8,274 bases of DNA, taken from assembly GCA_030641945.1 (NCBI GenBank), contig DAOWLL010000051.1:1-8274 (forward strand). The letters run 5' to 3'. Position numbers and translations under genes: made by a program. This stretch comes from Gammaproteobacteria bacterium (lineage in GTDB: Bacteria > Pseudomonadota > Gammaproteobacteria > SZUA-229). The first letter of the stretch is position 1; the number at the start of each line of letters is the position of its first letter. Shown one piece after another: positions 1 through 7,084 of the stretch. Under the pieces are notes generated by a model. The model saw only the letters and a program-made list of their open reading frames with translations, was not told where the DNA came from and did not search any database.

Positions 1-63
1 CCTTTGCGTCTTTCGCGTTTTTTGCGAACATCTATTTGCGTTTATTAGCGTTTATTTGCGGAC
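1..63. repeat. Two abutting short-period GCG repeats (9-nt then 10-nt units)
   Basis: GCG trinucleotides recur at 6, 15 and 24 (9-nt period, unit close to CTTTGCGTC) and then at 38, 48 and 58 (10-nt period, unit close to ATTTGCGTTT, three copies at 34-43, 44-53 and 54-63). The reverse complement of the first part reads as degenerate ACGCAAAG-type units, like the copies at the right edge of the window. Repeats of this look are scattered between genes in many proteobacteria and cyanobacteria. The element may begin outside the window. No coding function is visible. Confidence 0.7.
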
Positions 64-157
64 AAATATTCCCTGTGTGGTCAAGGTGTTATCATGGGTC
101 TAGCCACTGTATTTGGGGAAGACCCAATTATTTAATTCACAACTTGTTACCATTACT
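64..157. other. Leader region upstream of the five-gene cluster
   Basis: This 94-nt stretch lies between the left repeats and the ATG chosen for the DUF2288 gene. It should hold the cluster promoter if transcription starts here. I see AT-rich patches near 125-137 but no convincing paired -35 and -10 boxes at 16-18 nt spacing. There is no strong Shine-Dalgarno sequence before 158. A short reading frame from the ATG at 94 closes after 13 codons and is not considered a gene. Confidence 0.4.
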
Positions 158-490
158 ATGACTGGCACAGACGCTGATAAATTGCGGACACTGTTAAGGG
201 ATGAGATACATTCAGAAACATCAACAATTGCCTGGTCTGAACTGCAGCGTTTTTTTGCAGCCGGCAAAGCCATTTATGTTTCTGTTGATCTTGATCTTGT
301 TGAAGTCGCTGTGCAGGTCTCCAATGACAACAGCGACCTGGTCAGGCAATGGATGGATACAGGTAAAATTGCACCCGTTTCAGACGACCAGGCAAGGTGC
401 TGGATCGATACGGATACAAAAGTTTGGGCCGTGGTTGTCAAACCATGGGTACTGGTACAGGACTTGAAGGAGAATCATAGTGAACACTAA
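158..490 (+). CDS. DUF2288 domain-containing protein
   Basis: A small acidic cytosolic protein of 110 residues, recognised as DUF2288 by its conserved pattern. That pattern is Trp26 followed by ELQRFF (28-33), the strand DLDLVEVAV (44-52), Trp65, a second Trp at 82, and the C-terminal signature VWAVVVKPWVLVQ (89-101). The family has no established function that I know of. No signal peptide or membrane segment is present. I chose the ATG at 158 because family members usually begin shortly before the KLRTLLRDE helix. A TTG at 113 would add 15 residues that look unlike the family. Neither start has a good ribosome binding site. Its 3' end overlaps the next gene by 11 nt, so the two are probably translationally coupled and co-transcribed. 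Confidence 0.85.
   Translation: MTGTDADKLRTLLRDEIHSETSTIAWSELQRFFAAGKAIYVSVDLDLVEVAVQVSNDNSDLVRQWMDTGKIAPVSDDQARCWIDTDTKVWAVVVKPWVLVQDLKENHSEH
468..472 (+). promoter_or_regulatory. Shine-Dalgarno AGGAG deciding a GTG start
   Basis: AGGAG lies inside the 3' end of the DUF2288 gene, with a 7-nt gap before GTG at 480. It is the best ribosome binding site in the forward cluster and supports the GTG start, although this makes the two genes overlap. Confidence 0.8.
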
Positions 491-1139
491 AATTATAAAT
501 GCAATCGATCGTTTGAACAAAATTCTGCCTTTAGCAGAACGGCAGCAACAGCTGGACAAGGAGATGGCTGAGGTGTACCAGAACATCCTCCATAGCTATG
601 TTGAGCGAGGAGCAAGCTTGAGCAAGCATGAAATCGCTCAACAGATTGGTGATGTTAATGAATGCATCGAGGTGCTCAAACATAATGACATGGTCGTGTT
701 TGATAGTGCTGGTGAACCCATTGGCGCTTATCCGTTTACCATGGAACAACGCGAGCACGAGGTAACAGTCAATGACCACCGTGTGCATTGCATGTGCGCA
801 CTGGATGCGCTCGCAGTCAGCCCCATGTTCGAGCTGGAAACAACCATTAATTCCAGCTGTCATGTTACGAAAAAGCCTGTATCGATTCACCAGCATAACC
901 GTAAGATCCTTGATGCTGACAAAAACAATGATGTTTTTTTTGGTATCAGCTGGAGTTCAGCAGCAGATAACTGTTGCGCAAACAGCCTGTGTACTGAAAT
1001 GATATTCCTCAAAGGAAAGCAGATTGCTGATCAATGGCAGACTGAAGATGCTGGCAACCGCGAAATATTTAGCTTGCATGATGCCATTGATTTTGCTGCC
1101 GGGTTTTTTGTACCGTTGATGACAAAGCAGGCCGCTTAA
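480..1139 (+). CDS. MerB-like alkylmercury (organomercurial) lyase family protein
   Basis: A protein of 219 residues, close to classic MerB (about 212). MerB cleaves carbon-mercury bonds by protonolysis using Cys96, Asp99 and Cys159 (plasmid R831b numbering). Here the block MCALDAL supplies Cys106 and Asp109. Cys127 in SSCHVTKKPVS sits 21 residues later, as the structural Cys117 does in MerB. Cys171 in LCTEMIF aligns with Cys159 when anchored on the downstream Trp186. The N-terminal part (about 40-85, SLSKHEIAQQIG onward) resembles the winged-helix region of MerB. Additional cysteines are 104, 165 and 166. No signal peptide is seen. The GTG start is supported by AGGAG upstream; plsB begins 16 nt after the stop. 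No merA, merR, merT or merP lies in the window, so true organomercurial lyase activity is an inference; another thiol-based lyase role is possible. Confidence 0.8.
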   Translation: MNTKIINAIDRLNKILPLAERQQQLDKEMAEVYQNILHSYVERGASLSKHEIAQQIGDVNECIEVLKHNDMVVFDSAGEPIGAYPFTMEQREHEVTVNDHRVHCMCALDALAVSPMFELETTINSSCHVTKKPVSIHQHNRKILDADKNNDVFFGISWSSAADNCCANSLCTEMIFLKGKQIADQWQTEDAGNREIFSLHDAIDFAAGFFVPLMTKQAA

Positions 1140-1155
1140 GACGCGCGAAACAACT

Positions 1156-3621
1156 ATGAGCAGGATTCACCCACTCAACTATATTGGCAGAAAACTGCTG
1201 TATCTGTGGGCAAAAGTCGAGGTTGTGCCGACCAGCATAGAACAATTAAAGCTCGATCCGGATAAACCTGTAATTTATGTACTTGAATCACGCGCATGGT
1301 CAAGTCTGCTGGTCCTCGAGCATGAATGTGCACGTTTAAAGCTGATATCACCACTGGCGCGGCTGTCAACAGCTGAACTTCACAACTGGCATTCTGTATA
1401 CACGATTGCTCCCCGCCAGCCATTCAAGGCGTGGTTGCAAAACCATCCCAAGCGCTCGCGCATGATCAGGGGTATTCTAGAGACACTGCTGGAAAACCCC
1501 GATCTTGATATTCAATTCGTTCCCGTGTCGATTTTCTGGGGCAGACCTGTTGCCAAACAACAACACGCACTCACCGTTCTGTTTGCACATTCATGGGAAA
1601 TAGCAGGACGTATCCGCCAGTTTTTCAGAATCCTCATACATGGCAGGGACACACTGGTACAGTTTTCTGAAGTAATAAACTTCCGCAGCCTGCTGATAGA
1701 CAGGCTTGATAATGATGAAAATATCGACAATATACAGCACGCACTATCGGACAGGTTGCAGCAGATCAAAATTGCAACCCTGGGTCCTGACACATCACAT
1801 CGCCGCACACTTGTAAGAGAACTTCTTCTAATCCCCGAAGTGCAGGATGCGATTCGAAAAAGAAGCATCGAAGAAAACAAGTCCCCTTACAAAGCTGCCT
1901 TGCAGGCAAGAAAGTATCTTTATGAGATCATGGCCGACCGTACCAACATTACGATTCGGTTAATGCAGATAGGCCTCACATCATTCTGGAATAAATTTTA
2001 CTCCGGGATAAAAGTACATCATGCCGAACAGCTACGAAATTTGGCACTCACACACGAGCTGGTTTACGTGCCCTGCCACAGGAGCCATGTTGATTACCTT
2101 CTGCTTTCATACGTTATCCACTACCAGGGCCTGTCGATTCCACATATCGCAGCCGGCAAGAACCTGAATATGCCGATTATCGGCCCGATTCTTCGCGGCG
2201 GTGGCGCATTCTTTATTCGCCGCAGCTTCAAGGGCAATGAGCTGTACTCTGCCGTGATATTTGAATACCTGGCAAAACTGGTGTCGAGGGGCACACCCGT
2301 TGAATACTTTGTAGAAGGCGGCCGCAGCCGCACAGGAAGGCTGTTAAAACCCAGGCCCGGCATGCTTGCAATGACTGTGCGCGCTTTTCTCAAATACCGC
2401 GAACGCCCGGTAGCATTCATACCTGTATATATCGGCTATGAAAAAATGATGGAAGGCAAAGCCTACCTGGCTGAATTATCCGGTCATGACAAAAAAACAG
2501 AATCACTGTATTCATCTGTACGTTCAATGATGGGCATCAAGGGCAACTTCGGCCATGTTTATACAAGCTTTGGCACACCGGTTATGCTCACTCACCATCT
2601 TGACAAGTACGAACCCAACTGGCTATTACAGGACTACGACGACACACACAGACCGCAGTGGTTAAAGCACGCTGTTAATGATATTGCCGACCAGATTATG
2701 GTAAACATCAATCGTGCTGCACATGTTAATGCCATAAACCTGGTGTCTACGGCGCTGCTTGCCACACCTAAACAACATATGGATGAAACCCAGCTGGCGA
2801 ACATGGTTGATGTCTACAGCTCGCTTATTAACTCGCTTGAATATTCCAGCAAAATTATAGTGACCAGCCTTTCCGGCGAAGATCAGATCCATCGTGCTGA
2901 ATCCCTCAAGCGTGTTAGAAGGCGGAAACACAAAATGGGGGACATAATCTATCTTGATTCAAGAAACATGGTATTGCTAACGTACTACCGCAACAACATC
3001 CTGCATCTGACTGCGCTGCCTTCAGTCATCGCCTGCTGCTTCAACAATGCTCCTACGCAAAGGCTTGAGAACATCGTTGAGCTTGTGTCGATCACCTACC
3101 CTTTCCTCAGGCGGCAGCTGTATATCACATGGACCCAGGAGCAGTTGCCTGGAGCTATCGAACACATACTACGCAGCCTGGTAGATCTAAAGCTGCTGGA
3201 AAAAACCGGTAGAGATGAATATTCCCGGCCGAGAGCCAGCAGTATTGAATGTGGCCAGCTGGAACTGTTGTCCAGGGTTATCTCGCCGATACTTGAGCTC
3301 TACTATATGACCTTCGCTATTTTACTGAACACCGGAACAAACAGAGTTTCTGAACCTGACCTGATTGAACACAGCTATTTAATGGCCCAGCGCGTGTCCA
3401 TGATATATGAACTGAATTCACCGGATTTCTTCGACAAGCGGCTGATTACCAACTTTATCGACAGCTTGAGAGACATCGAATACATGAAGATTGATAGCAA
3501 CGGCTTAATCGAATACAGTGTTGACTATCTTAAAGTTGGTGAGGACGCAGTTTCACTATTAAACAGGAACATACGTACCAGCATCCTTCAGTTATTGAAT
3601 GCGGACCAGCATGGAAAGTAA
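1156..3621 (+). CDS. plsB: Glycerol-3-phosphate 1-O-acyltransferase PlsB
   Basis: An 821-residue enzyme (E. coli PlsB is 807) that transfers an acyl chain from acyl-ACP or acyl-CoA to the sn-1 position of glycerol-3-phosphate, giving lysophosphatidic acid at the inner membrane. All acyltransferase blocks are visible. Block I is HRSHVD with catalytic His308 and Asp313, block II is GAFFIRRSFKGN around Arg355-Arg356, block III is FVEGGRSRTG around Glu387-Arg390, and block IV is IPVYIGYE around Pro423. Each is shifted by about two residues from E. coli, so the N-terminal half is collinear. The long N-terminal (1-300) and C-terminal (about 500-821) regions are also full length, so the gene looks intact. 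The start is the first ATG after the MerB-like stop; its ribosome binding site is weak. The stop is 3 nt before the DUF748 gene, implying one transcript. Because E. coli PlsB tolerates little change in these motifs, I am confident of activity. Confidence 0.97.
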   Translation: MSRIHPLNYIGRKLLYLWAKVEVVPTSIEQLKLDPDKPVIYVLESRAWSSLLVLEHECARLKLISPLARLSTAELHNWHSVYTIAPRQPFKAWLQNHPKRSRMIRGILETLLENPDLDIQFVPVSIFWGRPVAKQQHALTVLFAHSWEIAGRIRQFFRILIHGRDTLVQFSEVINFRSLLIDRLDNDENIDNIQHALSDRLQQIKIATLGPDTSHRRTLVRELLLIPEVQDAIRKRSIEENKSPYKAALQARKYLYEIMADRTNITIRLMQIGLTSFWNKFYSGIKVHHAEQLRNLALTHELVYVPCHRSHVDYLLLSYVIHYQGLSIPHIAAGKNLNMPIIGPILRGGGAFFIRRSFKGNELYSAVIFEYLAKLVSRGTPVEYFVEGGRSRTGRLLKPRPGMLAMTVRAFLKYRERPVAFIPVYIGYEKMMEGKAYLAELSGHDKKTESLYSSVRSMMGIKGNFGHVYTSFGTPVMLTHHLDKYEPNWLLQDYDDTHRPQWLKHAVNDIADQIMVNINRAAHVNAINLVSTALLATPKQHMDETQLANMVDVYSSLINSLEYSSKIIVTSLSGEDQIHRAESLKRVRRRKHKMGDIIYLDSRNMVLLTYYRNNILHLTALPSVIACCFNNAPTQRLENIVELVSITYPFLRRQLYITWTQEQLPGAIEHILRSLVDLKLLEKTGRDEYSRPRASSIECGQLELLSRVISPILELYYMTFAILLNTGTNRVSEPDLIEHSYLMAQRVSMIYELNSPDFFDKRLITNFIDSLRDIEYMKIDSNGLIEYSVDYLKVGEDAVSLLNRNIRTSILQLLNADQHGK

Positions 3622-3624
3622 ACT

Positions 3625-6297
3625 ATGAGCAAAATAGCGACAATAGTTGGCCAGACAAAAACCCTTTATAATGAAAACCTGTGGCAAGGAAGGCTGATAC
3701 TTGCCACGCTTATCACACTCCTTGTACTGGTTGTTGTTCGTGTCTCGTTACCATATACCATCATATACAGCGCCACTTACTGGCTTAACACGCAAGGCGT
3801 GACTGCCCAGATTGAAGACGTAACCATCAATATCATTAAGGGTAATTTAACCGTTGTTGGCGCCACAGGCACTAAAAATAAGGTCAGTGTTTTCAACATC
3901 GGTAAGGCCTCCGTTGACTGGGAATGGAAACCGCTATCAACCAATACAATTCACATACAAAGTGTTGAACTTGAAGATTTCAATTTGAATGCCGCACAAT
4001 ACTCGGACGCAATTGAGATCGCAGGGATTGTTATAAAAGATACCGGCATTGTTGAACAGCAGCCCACACAAGATGAAGACACGGTAGCCTGGGGCGCCTC
4101 ACTCAATCAAATCGACTTTAAGGACCTTGGCTTCTGCTTTCAACAATTTGATACTGCATATGACAAGGTCAGCCAGGAAAATAAATATTTTGACTATTGC
4201 GGCAATATTGATTTGCTCACATGGCAAGGCGATTTCAGCCTTGGCAATACGGACACACCGAGTGAAAGCCCGGGTCAACAACTGACTGTAGACGGAACAT
4301 TACAGATTAAACAACTAAGCCTGCTCGATAACATACTTGAAGGAGCACTGATTGATATCGGCGACACATCTTTATCAAATATAAAGATAAATGGAATCAA
4401 TGATATAAAACTAGGAGCAATCAATATTGGCCAGCTCACAATACTGGAAAAATCAGGCCATCCCAGACATAAACATGCAGTTGAATTTGACAGTCTTGAT
4501 ATAACCGGTATATCTGTCAGCAATCTCAATACCATCGCGATAAATTCCATTTCATTAAACAAGCCTGTCATCTCAATGGCCAGGGACGAAAAAGGCGCTT
4601 TCAAATATGAACAATGGCTAATGCAGAAAAAAATGGCATCTGCCGAACCAGAGCAAAATATTGCCGGGCGGACAGATGATAACGCCGTATTCAATATCAA
4701 ACTTGGAAACATAAATATTATTGATTCAGAAGTATGCTATGAACAGGCATCTTCAAAACCCAGCAACATAGCCCAGGCCCTGGATTATTGTTTGAACCTG
4801 GCCAGTAGTGAATGGAGCGGTAACATCGCCATCACCACCCCTGCGAACAACAATTCTGTTCTGCTAGCGTTAAATGGAGACCTGTCCCTCTCCAGCCTCA
4901 TTACAACGAACAACCTGTTACAAAGGGACTTGCTTACATTCGAAACCCTTGCCATCAATAAAATCGCGGTAAAAAGCCTCGATGATCTCGCATTCGGCAA
5001 ACTGGATCTCGATAATGTAGCGGGCCTTGAACTGACCAGCACTAAAGACAAGCACACCATAACCGTTGCCAGCCTGGATGTGTCTGTCTTCAGTTACCGT
5101 AACAACGCCCTGGCGATTGACAAGCTGGCAATTAACGATCTTGGCCTGGAAATCACGCTAAACGAAGATGGCGCACTGGACTTTGAAAAGTGGAAGATCA
5201 ACACAACTGAACAACCGTCAACAGCCAAAGCCGAGGCTAAACAGGCAGCTGCCGAGCCCATCAAGATAAAAATAGGCGAGTTCAGCCTTGATACCACCCG
5301 CCTGCTGGAGTTTGCTGATTTGAGCGTCACTCCAAACATGCTAATCGGACTGAATGAACTTCATTTAAATATCAAGCAGCTTGATTCTGATAAACCTGGA
5401 CAGAAGAGTCCGATTGAACTGAGCGCAACAACAACACGACATGGAACAGTTAATATCAAAGGTGTAGCCATGCCGTTTGAGTCGAAGCCCTCGTTCGATG
5501 CTACAGGAAAAATAACCGGTCTGGACCTGCGTGCTGCTTCGCCGAGAGCCGAGCAGGCAATTGGCCATATTATAAAAAGTGGCCAGATGGATGCCGACCT
5601 TACGCTTTTATCTGACGCTGGACAGCTAGACAGCAACATTGCTCTTGTACTTCATCATTTCAAGCTGAAGGCAAAAAGCAAGGAAGATGCTGCAGCACTG
5701 GATGAAACCTTTGGTATGCCAATCAACCAGTCCTTAATGCTGCTGAAAGACAAAAAGGGCAGAATAAAACTTGATATACCAATTACCGGCGATATCAACA
5801 ATCCCGAGTTCGATCCAACTGATGCCATTATTAAAGCAACCGCCAAGGCAACATCTGTTACCCTGATAACCTTCTATACACCATATGGCCTTGTTTATGC
5901 CGGCGGTAATGTTCTGTTTAATATAGCCACCGCGCTGAATTTTGATCCGCTCATTTTTGATCCAGGCTCTTCAAAATTAACCGGCGCACAGGAGGAACAA
6001 TTAGCCAAACTTGCAGAATTGCTCGTTGAGCGACCGGCTGTCCACCTGACCCTGTGTGGTTCTACCAATCTGAATGACCGGGAAAAGCTGTTCACAGAAA
6101 TTATAGACAGGGAAAAAATCAAGCCGCCATCAGCAGAACGCCTGAAAAAACTGAAACAACTGGGGAGCGAACGGCAGAAAAATGTCAAAGATCAGCTGGT
6201 CTCGATTGGCAAGATAACGCACGACCGACTGATATTATGCGAACCAGAACACAGTGACGATGCCGAGTCGATTGGCGGCGTAGAGATTAATATCTAA
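3625..6297 (+). CDS. AsmA-like DUF748 domain-containing protein, membrane anchored
   Basis: An 890-residue protein with one N-terminal transmembrane helix (about 23-40) and a long beta-rich periplasmic body. The DUF748 signature lies near the C-terminus, with LKDKKGRIKLDIPITGD at about 707-723 followed by NNPEF. The tail after FDPLIFDPGSSKLTG (from 773) resembles the C-terminal segment of other DUF748 proteins and weakly an OmpA-type domain. DUF748 belongs to the AsmA-like group, whose studied members (TamB, YhdP, YdbH) help carry phospholipids between membranes; this role here is inferred. The middle holds a tandem duplication of roughly 190-200 residues (about 155-335 and 354-527). Each copy has a cysteine pair (Cys171/Cys192, Cys371/Cys389) and ends in an acidic-Gly-Ala-aromatic-Glu-x-Trp motif (Trp331, Trp523). 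A third pair is Cys811/Cys872. GGAAAG at the end of plsB, 6 nt before the ATG, serves as ribosome binding site. Immediate linkage to plsB supports a lipid role. Confidence 0.88.
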   Translation: MSKIATIVGQTKTLYNENLWQGRLILATLITLLVLVVVRVSLPYTIIYSATYWLNTQGVTAQIEDVTINIIKGNLTVVGATGTKNKVSVFNIGKASVDWEWKPLSTNTIHIQSVELEDFNLNAAQYSDAIEIAGIVIKDTGIVEQQPTQDEDTVAWGASLNQIDFKDLGFCFQQFDTAYDKVSQENKYFDYCGNIDLLTWQGDFSLGNTDTPSESPGQQLTVDGTLQIKQLSLLDNILEGALIDIGDTSLSNIKINGINDIKLGAINIGQLTILEKSGHPRHKHAVEFDSLDITGISVSNLNTIAINSISLNKPVISMARDEKGAFKYEQWLMQKKMASAEPEQNIAGRTDDNAVFNIKLGNINIIDSEVCYEQASSKPSNIAQALDYCLNLASSEWSGNIAITTPANNNSVLLALNGDLSLSSLITTNNLLQRDLLTFETLAINKIAVKSLDDLAFGKLDLDNVAGLELTSTKDKHTITVASLDVSVFSYRNNALAIDKLAINDLGLEITLNEDGALDFEKWKINTTEQPSTAKAEAKQAAAEPIKIKIGEFSLDTTRLLEFADLSVTPNMLIGLNELHLNIKQLDSDKPGQKSPIELSATTTRHGTVNIKGVAMPFESKPSFDATGKITGLDLRAASPRAEQAIGHIIKSGQMDADLTLLSDAGQLDSNIALVLHHFKLKAKSKEDAAALDETFGMPINQSLMLLKDKKGRIKLDIPITGDINNPEFDPTDAIIKATAKATSVTLITFYTPYGLVYAGGNVLFNIATALNFDPLIFDPGSSKLTGAQEEQLAKLAELLVERPAVHLTLCGSTNLNDREKLFTEIIDREKIKPPSAERLKKLKQLGSERQKNVKDQLVSIGKITHDRLILCEPEHSDDAESIGGVEINI
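4087..5205 (+). repeat. Tandem intragenic duplication inside the DUF748 protein (protein level)
   Basis: Two copies follow the same order of motifs: an acidic or hydrophobic strand, FCF or VCY, an aromatic-rich DYC, a Trp-Gly or Ser-Gly strand, a hydrophobic LxxLxxL stretch, a SLD strand, and a closing EKGAFKYEQW or EDGALDFEKW. Copy 1 spans about residues 155-335 and copy 2 about 354-527. The spacing is 200 residues between the first cysteines and 192 between the closing tryptophans. Similarity is visible in protein but not as DNA repeats, so the duplication is old. Confidence 0.65.
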
Positions 6298-6369
6298 CAT
6301 GATCGCGGTACTGAATGTTGAATGAAAAAGTGCTATATACACTCAATATACAAACAATCATTTGGCCAT

Positions 6370-7071
6370 ATGAACTCACATCGCGCAATTACAGCATATT
6401 TTATTTTTTTCGCAGCTTTATTAATGGCAGCTTGTGATTCTGATGACAGTAATGACTCGCGTGTAGTACTGGGCACGGGTAATGAAATATTTGAACTGGG
6501 CGCCCTTCAGTACCAGACTCCTTTTGTGGTTCAGGTGACAGACGCCAATAGCAACCCCTCTCCCGGTGTTACAGTCAATTTCAAGCTTAAGCCTTTGGGC
6601 TACTTCAAGGGGAATTATGTCCCTACCGATACAGACAACGATTTGCTCGCCGAACCTGATCAATGGGTGCCCACATTAAGCGCACCTGAATGTATCACCG
6701 AAGATGCTAATGGCAACGGCGCACTTGACCCGGGCGAAGATATAGATGGCGACGGCATTCTGGATCCATCCAATTCCGCTACGTTCACCGCACACCCTGA
6801 TAAAACGCCAACTATTATTCCAGGAACAGCCGCACTGATTACAGATGAAAATGGATTTGGGTACCTGTCCGTCACTTATCCCAAATCAGAAGCGGCCTGG
6901 GTAAGAACGCAAATGACCGCAGAAGTTCAGGACAGCCTTCCGGGCAACACCGTTACTCATACATTTATACTTCAGGTATTGCTCGCCGACGTGCAGGATT
7001 TGACTATATCGCCACCCGGCGGCAGCACAAGCCCGTATGGAGACGGAACCGCCTGCACAGATCCGACTTAA
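6370..7071 (+). CDS. Putative lipoprotein with Ig-like region and tandem calcium-binding loops
   Basis: A 233-residue exported protein. Its signal peptide (FIFFAALLMAAC) ends in a lipobox with Cys22, so signal peptidase II processing is likely. Met at -3 is not the usual Leu. A Ser/Asp-rich linker follows. The next part (FVVQVTDANSNPSPGVTVNF) looks like a bacterial Ig-like fold strand pattern. At 112-132 two EF-hand or dockerin-like loops abut: DANGNGALDPGE (Asp112 to Glu123) and DIDGDGILD (Asp124 to Asp132). Cys108 and Cys229 may pair. I chose ATG 6370 because it gives a compact signal peptide; an in-frame ATG at 6322 would add 16 residues and cannot be excluded, and neither has a clear ribosome binding site. 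The gene lies 72 nt (or 24 nt from 6322) after the DUF748 gene and is probably the last of the cluster. Function is unknown; a surface or adhesion role would be guesswork. Confidence 0.75.
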   Translation: MNSHRAITAYFIFFAALLMAACDSDDSNDSRVVLGTGNEIFELGALQYQTPFVVQVTDANSNPSPGVTVNFKLKPLGYFKGNYVPTDTDNDLLAEPDQWVPTLSAPECITEDANGNGALDPGEDIDGDGILDPSNSATFTAHPDKTPTIIPGTAALITDENGFGYLSVTYPKSEAAWVRTQMTAEVQDSLPGNTVTHTFILQVLLADVQDLTISPPGGSTSPYGDGTACTDPT

Positions 7072-7084
7072 TGGGTTTCAGTTA

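Noticed and set aside
94..135. Short reading frame from ATG 94
   Set aside because: Only 13 codons, without a ribosome binding site or recognisable leader-peptide features.
113..157. TTG start giving a 125-residue DUF2288 protein
   Set aside because: The added 15 residues are unlike the family and the TTG has no ribosome binding site; ATG 158 fits the usual family N-terminus.
531..896. Long minus-strand reading frame opposite the MerB-like gene
   Set aside because: It is antisense to a well-supported gene and its translation shows no recognisable family.
4275..4712. 145-codon minus-strand reading frame opposite the DUF748 gene
   Set aside because: Low-complexity Ser/Ile-rich translation expected from the antisense of this gene; no family pattern or ribosome binding site.
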